A stretch of DNA of 64,000 bases from Ureibacillus xyleni (GTDB lineage Bacteria; Bacillota; Bacilli; Bacillales_A; Planococcaceae), in NCBI RefSeq assembly GCF_900217795.1, contig NZ_OBMQ01000003.1, forward strand, positions 244,624 to 308,623. Direction: 5' to 3'. The notes under the pieces were generated by a model. The model worked only from the letters and a program-made list of their open reading frames with translations, made no database searches and had not been told where the DNA came from. A program made the position numbers and the translations under genes. Positions 48,960 to 57,652 of this stretch are shown piece after piece (position 1 is the first letter of the stretch; every line of letters begins with the position of its first letter).

Positions 48960-49034
48960 TTTATATATGTTGATTTCTTTAAAAGTTTAAAAATTAAAAA
49001 ATAATTTATGAATAGTATAGATTATTTAATTCAA

Positions 49035-49045
49035 TGTGTTATACT
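49035..49045 (+). promoter_or_regulatory. CcpN-like operator overlapping the pckA -10
   Basis: TGTGTTATACT matches the published CcpN consensus TRTGHYATAYW at every position and contains the likely -10 TATACT (49040-49045). In B. subtilis CcpN represses pckA and gapB on glucose. Confidence 0.6.
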
Positions 49046-49110
49046 ATTTTTGAAATTAAACAAACATCCCATTACAGTGGGAATTCTGAAAAAAGGATGG
49101 TATTTAATCG

Positions 49111-50697
49111 ATGAATTCAGTAGAAATTGCGAATGAACTGAAGGAATTATTAAACGGCGGGAATATTAAAGTTCAACTATCAGTACCACAATTAGTGGAA
49201 AAAGCTACATCACGTGGAGAAGCAGCTCTAACTGTTGACGGTGCAATTGTTGCCGAAACAGGTAAATATACAGGACGTTCTCCAAAAGATAAATATTTCG
49301 TAGAAGAAGAGAGCACAAAAGACAAAATCGATTGGGGCAGTGTAAACCGCGCGATTTCTGCTGAAGTGTTCGATAACCTATATGTAAAAGTTATTAATTA
49401 TTTAAAAGAAAAAGATGAGCTTTATGTATTCAAAGGTTTTGCTGGTGCTGATAAAGATTCACAACTTTCAATTCAAGTAGTGAACGAATATGCTTGGCAC
49501 AATCTTTTCTGTCATCAATTATTCATCCGTCCAACAGAAGAAGAATTAGCTTCTCATGTTGCAGAATTTACTATTGTTGCAGCACCAACATTTAAAGCTG
49601 ACCCAGCTGTAGATGGTACAGCTTCTGAAACATTTATTATTGTATCATTAGAAAAGAAAATTATTCTAATCGGTGGTACTGAATATGCTGGTGAAATGAA
49701 AAAATCTATTTTCACAATTATGAATTACTTATTACCTGAACGTGATATTTTCGCAATGCACTGTTCAGCAAACGTTGGAGAAGCTGGCGATGTTGCATTA
49801 TTCTTCGGTTTATCTGGAACAGGTAAAACAACTTTATCTGCCGACAGCAATCGTAAGCTAATCGGTGACGATGAGCACGGTTGGTCAGACAATGGAGTAT
49901 TCAATATTGAAGGTGGATGTTATGCAAAAACAATCAACCTTTCAGCTGAGAAAGAACCTGAAATCTACAATGCAATTCGTTTTGGATCTGTTTTAGAAAA
50001 CGTTGTAGTTGACCGTGATACTCGTATTCCTAACTACGATGATGGCTCATTAACTGAGAATACACGTGTAGCATATCCAATTCATTATATTGAAAACATT
50101 GTAACACCATCTGTTGCAGGTCATCCAAAAACAATCGTATTTTTAACTGCTGATGCTTTTGGCGTATTACCTCCAATCAGTAAATTAACAAAAGAACAAG
50201 CGATGTATCACTTCTTAAGTGGTTTCACATCAAAATTAGCAGGTACAGAACGTGGAGTTACTTCTCCAGAACCTGTATTCTCTACATGCTTCGGAGCACC
50301 ATTCTTACCGCTTCCAGCAACTCGCTATGCTGAAATGCTAGGGCAAAAAATTGATGAACACGGATCACAAGTATTCTTAGTGAACACTGGCTGGACTGGT
50401 GGAGAATACGGAGTTGGTAACCGTATGAAACTTTCTTATACTCGTGCTATGGTTCGTGCAGCAATTGACGGCAAACTTAACGATGTTGAAACAACTCAAG
50501 ATGCTGTATTTGGATTACACATTCCAAGAGAAATTGAAGGTGTACCTAGCGAAGTATTAAATCCAAGAGATGCTTGGTCTGATAAAGCTGCATATGACGC
50601 AAAAGCTTCATACTTAGCAGACTTATTCAAAGATAACTTCAAAAAGTTCTCTAATGTTTCTGCAGAAATTTTGAAAAATGGTGGACCTTTAGTATAA
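49111..50697 (+). CDS. pckA: PckA, ATP-dependent phosphoenolpyruvate carboxykinase
   Basis: Gluconeogenic enzyme converting oxaloacetate and ATP to PEP. 528 aa. N-terminal [13 protein letters not shown], the P-loop [17 protein letters not shown] (about 231-247), metal and substrate site [11 protein letters not shown], and [16 protein letters not shown], all as in the family. AAAGGATGG before the ATG. Divergent from metK, as in B. subtilis. Confidence 0.98.
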   Translation: MNSVEIANELKELLNGGNIKVQLSVPQLVEKATSRGEAALTVDGAIVAETGKYTGRSPKDKYFVEEESTKDKIDWGSVNRAISAEVFDNLYVKVINYLKEKDELYVFKGFAGADKDSQLSIQVVNEYAWHNLFCHQLFIRPTEEELASHVAEFTIVAAPTFKADPAVDGTASETFIIVSLEKKIILIGGTEYAGEMKKSIFTIMNYLLPERDIFAMHCSANVGEAGDVALFFGLSGTGKTTLSADSNRKLIGDDEHGWSDNGVFNIEGGCYAKTINLSAEKEPEIYNAIRFGSVLENVVVDRDTRIPNYDDGSLTENTRVAYPIHYIENIVTPSVAGHPKTIVFLTADAFGVLPPISKLTKEQAMYHFLSGFTSKLAGTERGVTSPEPVFSTCFGAPFLPLPATRYAEMLGQKIDEHGSQVFLVNTGWTGGEYGVGNRMKLSYTRAMVRAAIDGKLNDVETTQDAVFGLHIPREIEGVPSEVLNPRDAWSDKAAYDAKASYLADLFKDNFKKFSNVSAEILKNGGPLV

Positions 50698-50749
50698 TAG
50701 TATCAAGCAAAAATCGACATAATGTTTTATAAACTTTATATCATAAATG

Positions 50750-50787
50750 AAAGAGCCATTTCCTTATATACGGGAAATGGCTCTTTT
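50750..50787. terminator. Bidirectional terminator, pckA and ytmA
   Basis: 14-bp stem (50750-50763 with 50773-50786), TTTTA on the + side, TTTCATTT on the - side. Confidence 0.82.
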
Positions 50788-50801
50788 ACGTCTAACAATT
50801 G

Positions 50802-51581
50802 TTATCTACTTTTCATCCATTCACATAGTGCTTTAACCGTTTTTCGGTTTACATTCGGTGGATAGTGATGACCTAAACCTGAAGAATACCATGTTTCGAC
50901 CTGTTTATTCTCTTCTATCAACTTTTTCTCGAGGTCATAAGATTGATGTATACTTACATTATCATCCTCTGTTCCATGGATAAGGAGGACCGGTGCATTA
51001 ATGTCATTTACTTTAAATAATGGCGTTCTTTCATCGTATTTCTCTTGTTCCTTATTTGGAGAACCACCGATTATTCGTTTTAATGTTCTTCTCATGTCAA
51101 CTCGTTCCATATACATGCTCGTTACACTAGAAACTCCTGCCCAAGTGACTACCGACTTTATATCATTTCGTAAAATTGCCGTCCATAAAGCCATCAATCC
51201 TCCTCTTGAAAAACCGAAGAGATGAACATCCTTTACATCTACAAAATTTTTCAACACATCTGCTGCGTATATGGCATCATATCGATCATCGCCTGCCATT
51301 TCATCTCTTCCTTCACCACCTCGGTTTCCGCGGTAATAAGGAGCAAAAACGACAAATCCTTGGGAAGCAAATTGAGCAATACGCGGAGGTCGAACCATAC
51401 CGACAAATTGTAAACCGCCCCTTAAGTAAAGCAGCGCATCATAATTTCCTTCTAGCTTTGGCTTTGCGAGTAATCCCTTCACTCTTAATCCTTGTGACCA
51501 ATACAAAATTTCGTACATTAAAACATTTGGGTTTGGTGATGGATAATTTCGGATTGATTCAATACTACCATTGTCTTTCAT
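50802..51581 (-). CDS. ytmA: YtmA, prolyl-oligopeptidase-like hydrolase
   Basis: 259-aa S9-type alpha/beta hydrolase. The catalytic serine is in LFGFSRGGLMALW; the acid is in LLIHGTEDDNVS and the His in SGLGHHYPP. LYLRGGLQFVGMVRPPRI and FAPYYRGNRGGEG match B. subtilis YtmA. Probably cytoplasmic; substrate unknown. Its start lies 17 bases inside the end of ytkD, so the two are one transcript. Confidence 0.92.
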   Translation of the reverse strand: MKDNGSIESIRNYPSPNPNVLMYEILYWSQGLRVKGLLAKPKLEGNYDALLYLRGGLQFVGMVRPPRIAQFASQGFVVFAPYYRGNRGGEGRDEMAGDDRYDAIYAADVLKNFVDVKDVHLFGFSRGGLMALWTAILRNDIKSVVTWAGVSSVTSMYMERVDMRRTLKRIIGGSPNKEQEKYDERTPLFKVNDINAPVLLIHGTEDDNVSIHQSYDLEKKLIEENKQVETWYSSGLGHHYPPNVNRKTVKALCEWMKSR

Positions 51582-52032
51582 GATTTTTCACTTCCTGTAG
51601 CATCTTTTTCATACCTTCATCTTTCATATAAAAACTTAAATTTGGATGATTCCACAATTCCTCAGTTGTTAGCCAAGTCATTCCTAAAGTTTCATGTTCT
51701 TCAATAAATTCATCAATACTTTGAACTTTTCCAGTAAACACTACTTTTCCAAATGGCACTTTGTCATGAACGACATAATAGGCAAACCATTTTATATCTG
51801 TAATATGTACTGCAGTTTCTTCGTATACTTCACGTATTGCCGCCTGAATTAATGTTTCACCGGATTCAACTTTTCCACCAGGGAACTCGACTCCACGTTT
51901 TTTATTAATGGTACACAGCCATTTCCCATCGTACTGCACCAACACTAACACATGCTTAGGTGTAATTTCATAAGGCCCTGCGTCAAATCTTAAATCTACA
52001 CGACAGCCATTTTCATCAATAAAAGAAAACAT
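51565..52032 (-). CDS. ytkD: YtkD, Nudix 8-oxo-dGTP diphosphatase
   Basis: 155-aa Nudix hydrolase. The Nudix box GGKVESGETLIQAAIREVYEETAVHI fits GX5EX7REUXEEXGU (Ala at the last G) and is given here only by its key residues: Gly, Glu, REVYEE. B. subtilis YtkD removes oxidised guanine nucleotides. AGGAG lies 12 bases before the ATG; GAAGGG abuts the start. That start region is half of a 13-bp inverted repeat whose partner is at 52118-52130, so the site can be buried in RNA structure. Confidence 0.9.
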   Translation of the reverse strand: MFSFIDENGCRVDLRFDAGPYEITPKHVLVLVQYDGKWLCTINKKRGVEFPGGKVESGETLIQAAIREVYEETAVHITDIKWFAYYVVHDKVPFGKVVFTGKVQSIDEFIEEHETLGMTWLTTEELWNHPNLSFYMKDEGMKKMLQEVKNHERQW

Positions 52033-52130
52033 CCCTTCGTTCAGCTCCTAGGTACATAAATAACTGTGGGTGAAGTAAATACAATACTTTTGTCCACAAT
52101 AGATACTCATAGTCTATCGAAGGGATGTTT
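52027..52130 (-). repeat. Inverted repeat enclosing the ytkD start
   Basis: Arms AAACATCCCTTCG at 52027-52039 and CGAAGGGATGTTT at 52118-52130, perfect over 13 bases with a 78-base spacer. In the - strand RNA the downstream arm contains the ytkD AUG. A TGTGG/CCACA pair lies inside. Confidence 0.7.
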
Positions 52131-52135
52131 CATAA

Positions 52136-52483
52136 TCAATGGAAATACGGTAATTGCTCAACAAACTGCTTTGTATTTTCATCGCCAAATTCATGGATGA
52201 GCGCATAGACTTTCTTTAATCTTGTATCGATTTCATCATTTTCCTCATCTAAATGATATGGAATATATGGAAGATGAGCTCGAACCAAATTATCAAACTC
52301 CAATGAATTTAACTGTAAAAATAAATTTTCAAAAATTCTTGCCTTTTCACTATCCATCTTGAGTTTGAATTCACATGCTTCACCTAAAGGAACATAGCTG
52401 TAAGATTGATTTGCGACATTCACATAAATTGTAGTATCGATAAAAATCACTCCTTTTATGTAAGTATGTTGCGAACAAATCAC
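52136..52483 (-). CDS. Small uncharacterised protein, start uncertain
   Basis: Up to 115 aa; not recognised. The body (IDTTIYVNVANQSYSYVPLG onward) looks like a real soluble domain, with an acidic helical C-terminus ending in QFVEQLPYFH. The listed GTG start at 52483 has no ribosome site. A good AAAGGAG lies internally, and the codon at normal spacing is AUC (52441-52439), giving about 101 aa. The next GTG is at 52423. So either a rare start or a GTG nearly on the ribosome site is used. It lies between dps and ytkD, possibly in place of a ytkC-like gene. Confidence 0.6.
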   Translation of the reverse strand: MICSQHTYIKGVIFIDTTIYVNVANQSYSYVPLGEACEFKLKMDSEKARIFENLFLQLNSLEFDNLVRAHLPYIPYHLDEENDEIDTRLKKVYALIHEFGDENTKQFVEQLPYFH

Positions 52484-52496
52484 GCCTATTCATAAA

Positions 52497-52530
52497 TGTA
52501 AAACACGGTCCAAAAATATGAACCGTGTTT
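52497..52530 (-). terminator. dps terminator
   Basis: 9-bp perfect stem (52501-52509 with 52522-52530), TTTTAC after it on the - strand. Confidence 0.7.
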
Positions 52531-52537
52531 GAAGAGT

Positions 52538-52984
52538 TTATTGGTTATTTCCTAAAAAAGCAGTAAGCATCCAAGTATGTTTTTCTAAGCTTTGGTACGT
52601 TGCATTTAACATATCTTCTGTCCGGTCATCGCCTTCTTCTGCAGCTTGTTCCATTGCTTCTTTTAAATAAGACATAATTGTTTTAAAATCAGTAATTGTT
52701 GTTTGCACCATTTCTTCTGTCGACTCTGCACCAGTTGCTTCTTTAATATGAGACATTTCAAGATGCTCTACCATTGTTGCAACTGGTTTACCACCTTTAG
52801 AAAGGATACGCTCCGCTACCTCGTCTAAATTTAACGTTACTTCATTATAAAGTTCTTCAAATTTTGCATGTAGTGTAAAGAATGAAGGTCCTGTTACATA
52901 CCAATGATAATTGTGTAACTTCGTATAAAGAACAGACCAAGTTGCGACTAAATCATTTAATTGTTCAATTAACGTTTTTGCCAT
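52538..52984 (-). CDS. dps: Dps-family ferritin-like DNA-protection protein
   Basis: 148 aa. Forms 12-mer shells that oxidise and store iron and shield DNA. The ferroxidase signature is in LHNYHWYVTGPSFFTLHAKF and EELYNEVTLNLDEVAERIL. Start is the ATG at 52984 with GAGGTG upstream; the track start three codons earlier is not supported. A 7-1-7 Fur/PerR-type palindrome at 53015-53029 lies in the promoter, so metal or peroxide control is likely. Confidence 0.94.
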   Translation of the reverse strand: MAKTLIEQLNDLVATWSVLYTKLHNYHWYVTGPSFFTLHAKFEELYNEVTLNLDEVAERILSKGGKPVATMVEHLEMSHIKEATGAESTEEMVQTTITDFKTIMSYLKEAMEQAAEEGDDRTEDMLNATYQSLEKHTWMLTAFLGNNQ

Positions 52985-53014
52985 AATAATCACCTCATAA
53001 GTAGTTTGATTTAA

Positions 53015-53029
53015 TGAAAATTATTTTCA
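53015..53029 (-). promoter_or_regulatory. Fur/PerR-type 7-1-7 box at dps
   Basis: TGAAAATTATTTTCA is a perfect 7-1-7 palindrome directly downstream of a - strand TATAAT (53040-53035). It differs from the Fur core TGATAATNATTATCA by one symmetric base pair and from the PerR core by two. Confidence 0.6.
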
Positions 53030-53227
53030 ATTAAATTATATCTGAATTTTCGGGTGGATAAATTGTCCATAATTTGAATTTTTTTATCCGCCTTCAAATC
53101 ATGTCACATTTACTATAACCCAACTTTAGACATTTAAACATGATGATGAATATTGCCATAAAGTTCATAATCCCAACACTCGCTATAAATGAAAATGTTT
53201 TATACTATACTAGTAGAGGTGAATACA

Positions 53228-53395
53228 ATGGACATTACATTAGCAATTATTGTTTTAGTTGGAGTTATTTATTTTATTCTAATAATTGGTGCTATTCTTT
53301 TTATAAAAAACAAGAAAAAAGGATTTTTTACCCAAACGGTTGATCCAAAACCACAAGAAAGTATGTCTACTCATGAGGAGTTAAAAGACAAATGA
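53228..53395 (+). CDS. Small single-pass membrane protein
   Basis: 55 aa. One transmembrane segment ([20 protein letters not shown], residues 3-22 approximately) followed by a basic stretch KNKKKG and a polar tail. AGAGGTG stands before the ATG at 53228; the longer frame from 53189 has no site. Its stop overlaps the yidD start by 4 bases (ATGA), so it is co-translated with yidD. Unknown function; a role near the Sec/YidC machinery is a guess from context. Confidence 0.7.
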   Translation: MDITLAIIVLVGVIYFILIIGAILFIKNKKKGFFTQTVDPKPQESMSTHEELKDK

Positions 53396-53625
53396 AATAT
53401 TTATTTATTTGGTTAATAAAATTTTACCGTAAGTTTATTTCGCCTATGACGCCACCTTCTTGCCGTTTTTATCCTACGTGTTCTCATTACGGTCTAGAAG
53501 CTTTTCAAAAACATGGTGCAATAAAAGGATTTATTTTGACTACAACTCGAATTTTAAAATGTCATCCGCTTCATCCAGGTGGAGTGGATCCCGTTCCAGA
53601 AAAATGGCCTTCGAAAAAAAAGTAG
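53392..53625 (+). CDS. yidD: YidD, membrane protein insertion efficiency factor
   Basis: 77 aa (YtjA in B. subtilis). Short amphipathic N-terminus and the signature [21 protein letters not shown] with three Cys, then [20 protein letters not shown]. Helps YidC-dependent insertion of inner-membrane proteins. Coupled to the preceding small membrane protein. Confidence 0.95.
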   Translation: MKYLFIWLIKFYRKFISPMTPPSCRFYPTCSHYGLEAFQKHGAIKGFILTTTRILKCHPLHPGGVDPVPEKWPSKKK

Positions 53626-53645
53626 ATTCGAAGGGCTTTTTTTAT
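53608..53645 (+). terminator. yidD terminator overlapping its end
   Basis: CCTTCGAA/TTCGAAGG stem (53608-53615 with 53627-53634) enclosing the stop codon, then GCTTTTTTTATT. Confidence 0.85.
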
Positions 53646-53691
53646 TGTCTTTTTTTTCATCTTCCTGTATTATTGAGAATGTTAAAAATAC

Positions 53692-53712
53692 AAATCGTAA
53701 TTATTACTATTT
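53692..53712 (+). promoter_or_regulatory. Zur box upstream of the zinc lipoprotein gene
   Basis: The core TCGTAATTATTACTA (53695-53709), with AAA and TTT flanks, matches the Bacillus Zur consensus TCGTAATNATTACGA with one mismatch. It lies 18 bases before the start codon, a typical repressor position. Confidence 0.72.
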
Positions 53713-53730
53713 AGAAAGGTGTGTTATTTA

Positions 53731-54696
53731 TTGAAGAAGTTATCTATTTTACTACTTTTTTCGATATTATCACTATTTTTGGTTGCATGTAATAGCACCA
53801 CTACTGAAAATGAATCCGCAGCAAAAAACGAATCTAAAAAGCTTAATATATATACAACAGTTTATCCATTAAGTTATTTCGCACAAAAAATTGGCGGCGA
53901 TTATGTAGAGGTTACATCTATTTACCCACCTGGATCCAATGAGCATACTTTTGAGCCAACACAAAAAGATATGATGCAACTAGCAGATGCAGACCTTTTC
54001 TTTTATATCGGGCTAGGATTAGAAGGATTTGTTGAAAATGCTCAAAAAACATTAGCCAATGAAAATGTTAAACTAGTTGCAACAGCTGATAGGATTGCAG
54101 AAGAACATTTACATACATCTGTTGTTGAAACGGAAGAAGACCATCATGAAGAACACGAAGATCATCAACACGGAGATATTGATCCCCACGTTTGGTTATC
54201 GCCTATCATTGCAAAAGATTTAGCATTGTCAATTAAAGATGAACTTGTCACTGCTTTACCAGACCAAGAAGCATCCTTTAACGAAAACTATAACCAATTA
54301 ATCTCTGAACTAGATTCATTAAATTCAGATTTTGAAAACATGGTATCCGAAGTCCCAAACAAAACATTCTTTGTTTCTCATGCTTCATTCGGCTATATTG
54401 CTGGACAATATGGTTTAAAACAAGTTGCGATTGCTGGACTTAATTCTCAAAGTGAACCATCACAAAAAGAGCTTATTGAAATTGTTAACCTAGCAAAAGA
54501 CTTAAACGTTGAATATATTTTATTCGAACAAAATATTTCTTCAAAACTATCAACAATTATACAAAATGAAGTAGGGGCAAAAGCGCTTACTCTTCATAAC
54601 TTAAGTGTTTTAACAGAAGAAGATATTACTAACAACGAAACTTATATCACTCTAATGGAAAAAAATATCGATACATTGCGACAAGCATTACAATAA
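53731..54696 (+). CDS. znuA: ZnuA/AdcA-type zinc-binding lipoprotein
   Basis: 321-aa substrate-binding protein of a zinc ABC transporter. Lipoprotein signal with lipobox LVAC (Cys20), TTVYPLSYFAQKIGG, the metal ligands GSNEHTFEP and IDPHVWLSP, and between them a His/Glu-rich loop EDHHEEHEDHQHGD typical of zinc rather than manganese proteins. C-terminal HASFGYIAGQYGL. Start is TTG at 53731, nine bases after AAAGGTG; the GTG at 53719 overlaps the site. Permease and ATPase genes are not adjacent, so they must be elsewhere. Confidence 0.93.
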   Translation: MKKLSILLLFSILSLFLVACNSTTTENESAAKNESKKLNIYTTVYPLSYFAQKIGGDYVEVTSIYPPGSNEHTFEPTQKDMMQLADADLFFYIGLGLEGFVENAQKTLANENVKLVATADRIAEEHLHTSVVETEEDHHEEHEDHQHGDIDPHVWLSPIIAKDLALSIKDELVTALPDQEASFNENYNQLISELDSLNSDFENMVSEVPNKTFFVSHASFGYIAGQYGLKQVAIAGLNSQSEPSQKELIEIVNLAKDLNVEYILFEQNISSKLSTIIQNEVGAKALTLHNLSVLTEEDITNNETYITLMEKNIDTLRQALQ

Positions 54697-54697
54697 C

Positions 54698-54741
54698 AAA
54701 AGGTTCGCCTCTCAAAAACGTTTGGGAGACGAACCTTTTTA
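54698..54741. terminator. Bidirectional terminator, znuA and menE
   Basis: Long stem (54698-54712 with 54725-54739, mismatches inside), T-tract TTTTTATAAT on the + side and TTTTGTTATT on the - side. Confidence 0.83.
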
Positions 54742-56169
54742 TAATAAATCTTTTAATTTTCTTCTCATTAATTTATTTGAACCATTTCGAGGTAATTCTT
54801 GTACAACATAAAATTGTTTAGGAATTTTATATTTAGCTAGTTTTTCTAAACAGTATTTTTGAAGTTCTTCTTCACTAATATCGGATTTAAGAACGATAAA
54901 CGCTATTGGTACTTGTCCCCATACTTCATCTTCTATTCCGCAAACTCCGGCTTCACGAATAGCATCATGCCCCATTAAAACATTTTCAACTTCAGCGGGA
55001 TAAATATTTTCTCCGCCTGAAATAATTAAATCTGATCGGCGGTCCACAACATATAAGTATCCTTCTTCATCTAAATAACCAATATCTCCAGTATGTAACC
55101 AACCATCAATAGTTGGGCTTTTTTCAGCAAATCGACCAATATACCCTGGTGTTACATGGGGACCACGAATAAGAATTTCTCCTTCTCTTCCTTGTTCGTT
55201 TGCATCGATTTTTATTTGATTGAAAAATAGCGGTTTGCCAACAGAACCAAGTTTTCTAAGGGCATCCTTATTGGAAAGCGTTGCAGTTTGTGAAGATGTT
55301 TCTGTCATACCATACGTTTGACATACGGCAATACCTAGTTGGTGTGCACGTTCTAAATATTTCTTTGGTACTGGTCCACCACCAGGGAGCATTACTTTAA
55401 ACTTTGGTGAGGCTTTTAGTTGTTTCTCTTCTAAACCATGTAAAATTCTCTCTAATATAACCGCTACAACTGACATATGCGTTACTCTACCTTCTGCAAT
55501 ATCCTGTACTGCACATTCTTTATCAAATTTTTCATATAATTTTACTTCATTTCCGTACAACAAAGATCGTACAAGGATGGAAAACCCACTAATATGGAAT
55601 AAAGGTAACGCACAAAGCCATACATCTTCCTCTGTTAGGCCGATGTTTAAAACAGAAGATAGTGCACTTGATTGGTGATTTCCTACAGTTTGTCGTACGC
55701 CTTTTGGGAAACCCGTTGTCCCTGATGTATACATGATTGTAATCGTTTGATCAACTGGCCAATCATGTGCTATATCAACCTTTACTCCCTTGCTTTCTTC
55801 TATTGTAGAAAAAGTGAGTTTTTGAATGTTTGCTGGTAGTATATCAACGTCTGTTTCATCAACTAGCACTACTTCTACTTCAGCATCTTGTATTTGATAT
55901 TCCAGTTCTGCTTTTGATAGTTTACGATTTAACATCACCATTTCACATTGAAGATGCATACAACCATACATCATAAAAATTAGGCGGGGCTGGCTTGGAC
56001 CCAATAATGCAATTCGTTGTTTATGTTGAATGCCTAAAGCTGCTAATTGCTCAGCTCGATTCAATGAGATTTCTTTTATTTGATCAAATGTCCAACTATT
56101 GTTGCCAAATGTTAGAGCAGCCCGAGTAGGAGTTAAATAGGCTCTTTGTAAAATCCAATTTGGATACAT
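54739..56169 (-). CDS. menE: MenE, O-succinylbenzoate-CoA ligase
   Basis: ANL-superfamily adenylating enzyme: OSB + CoA + ATP to OSB-CoA in menaquinone synthesis. 476 aa. AMP-binding TIMYTSGTTGFPKGVRQT, CQTYGMTETSSQ, LHTGDIGYLDEEGYLYVVDR and the C-terminal lysine region ELPRNGSNKLMRRKL. GGAGGG precedes the ATG. It is separated from the other men genes by the GGDEF gene. Confidence 0.95.
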   Translation of the reverse strand: MYPNWILQRAYLTPTRAALTFGNNSWTFDQIKEISLNRAEQLAALGIQHKQRIALLGPSQPRLIFMMYGCMHLQCEMVMLNRKLSKAELEYQIQDAEVEVVLVDETDVDILPANIQKLTFSTIEESKGVKVDIAHDWPVDQTITIMYTSGTTGFPKGVRQTVGNHQSSALSSVLNIGLTEEDVWLCALPLFHISGFSILVRSLLYGNEVKLYEKFDKECAVQDIAEGRVTHMSVVAVILERILHGLEEKQLKASPKFKVMLPGGGPVPKKYLERAHQLGIAVCQTYGMTETSSQTATLSNKDALRKLGSVGKPLFFNQIKIDANEQGREGEILIRGPHVTPGYIGRFAEKSPTIDGWLHTGDIGYLDEEGYLYVVDRRSDLIISGGENIYPAEVENVLMGHDAIREAGVCGIEDEVWGQVPIAFIVLKSDISEEELQKYCLEKLAKYKIPKQFYVVQELPRNGSNKLMRRKLKDLL

Positions 56170-56255
56170 ATGAATCCCTCCAATAGTTATATTATATCGC
56201 TATTAAGAATTAAAGTACTAACTTTGCCTTTATGGACGTTCCATGCCCATTACGC

Positions 56256-56285
56256 AAAGAAAAACTGTTCCAGAATTGGAACAGT
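56256..56285 (-). terminator. GGDEF gene terminator
   Basis: 8-bp perfect stem ACTGTTCC/GGAACAGT (56264-56271 with 56278-56285), TTTTTCTTTG after it on the - strand. Confidence 0.78.
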
Positions 56286-56291
56286 CCATAC

Positions 56292-57581
56292 TTAAGAAAA
56301 ATTAATATGGTATCTATTTTTCCCTTTCTCTTTCACATTATATAATGCCACATCAGCACTATTAATGAAGTAAGATTCATCCTTATTTTTCGTTGTACAA
56401 ATCGTCGCCCCAATGCTCGAGGTCATTGTGATTTCTGTCTTATCAGTTACGATTTTCTTTATAGTTTCTTGCTGAATTTTAGCAATAAACTTCTCTACTT
56501 CATTCTCAGATTGAATATGATATAAGATAACAACGAACTCATCACCACCAAGTCTGGCTACTACCCCATCGTCTGCAACAATCCCTTGAATTCGTTTCGC
56601 AAACTCTTGGATCACTTGGTCTCCAGCTTCATGGCCCCAACTGTCGTTAATCTCCTTGAAATTATCAATATCAAAAAGAAGTAAAGAAAAAGTTTCTCCT
56701 TCTACATTTAACTTCTCAATTGTTTCTCGTAATCGAATTTCAAAGAAACGACGGTTTGGTAGACCTGTTAATGAATCGTGGAAGGCTAAATAAGTTAATT
56801 TCTCTTCATTTTCTTTTTGTAATGTAATGTCTCTAGCAACTAAAACGATATGTTTAAATTTATCTTTATCAAACACAGGCGTTCCCGTAAGCTGCGTCCA
56901 TATCCAACCTTTTGTCATATGAAGAGCTTTTAAAGTTATACTAAATGGTATTCCATTGTCAATTGCATTGTTAAAACTTTGGTCGATTAATTCAAGATAG
57001 TCTGGATGAATATTAAAGTACGGCTCTCTTTTTACGTGATTATTATGGTTTGAATCATAACCAAACATTACTTCACTAGAAGGAGAGATATATAAATAAT
57101 TTTTCTGATCGTCCATTAGAATAATAACATCTTGAACATTTTCAGCGATAATTTTAAAGTTTAGCTGGCTCTCTCGATATTTAGTAGATAAATAATCAAA
57201 AACCCGCGCATCCTTTATGACTAAAAATAATCCCTTTTCAATATTAGTCTCTACCATTGGGATAAATTTCACAACACAAGGTATTAATTCGCCGCTTTTA
57301 TGGATAAACACAAACTTACTTTCTTTAGATGTTCCATTTATTGCGAGTTTAAAACATTCATAAGCATCTTTTTTATCTTCTTCTACAACATAATCCAAAA
57401 AACTCGTATGTATCATCTCTTGTATTGTACGGCCACTTAACTTTTCCACAGCAATGTTTCCATCATAAATATTTCCATGAATATTTAACGTTACGATGCC
57501 ATCTGTATTTAATTTAAAAAGAGATTTATAATCAATTTTCGACGGTTTTGCTAAATTTCCGTTGTTAAGTGATTGATTCAT
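56292..57581 (-). CDS. PAS-PAS-GGDEF diguanylate cyclase
   Basis: 429 aa, soluble. Two PAS domains (about 15-130 and 135-260; LFKLNTDGIVTLNIHGNIYD, VIILMDDQKNYLYISPSSEV) and a PAC-like link (VLVARDITLQKENEEKL) precede a GGDEF domain with HDSLTGLPNRRFF, DIDNFKEINDSWGHEAGD and RLGGDEFVVIL. The active site is intact, so it should make c-di-GMP. The RxxD product-inhibition site is absent (ADDG at that place). ATG at 57581 follows AGGAG. It interrupts the men genes (menB-GGDEF-menE), an unusual insertion. Confidence 0.92.
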   Translation of the reverse strand: MNQSLNNGNLAKPSKIDYKSLFKLNTDGIVTLNIHGNIYDGNIAVEKLSGRTIQEMIHTSFLDYVVEEDKKDAYECFKLAINGTSKESKFVFIHKSGELIPCVVKFIPMVETNIEKGLFLVIKDARVFDYLSTKYRESQLNFKIIAENVQDVIILMDDQKNYLYISPSSEVMFGYDSNHNNHVKREPYFNIHPDYLELIDQSFNNAIDNGIPFSITLKALHMTKGWIWTQLTGTPVFDKDKFKHIVLVARDITLQKENEEKLTYLAFHDSLTGLPNRRFFEIRLRETIEKLNVEGETFSLLLFDIDNFKEINDSWGHEAGDQVIQEFAKRIQGIVADDGVVARLGGDEFVVILYHIQSENEVEKFIAKIQQETIKKIVTDKTEITMTSSIGATICTTKNKDESYFINSADVALYNVKEKGKNRYHINFS

Positions 57582-57652
57582 ATTCAGCCGCTCCTGTATT
57601 TTAAAAAATACCATTTTGAAATTAAACATGCTACTACTATTACTATAACACT

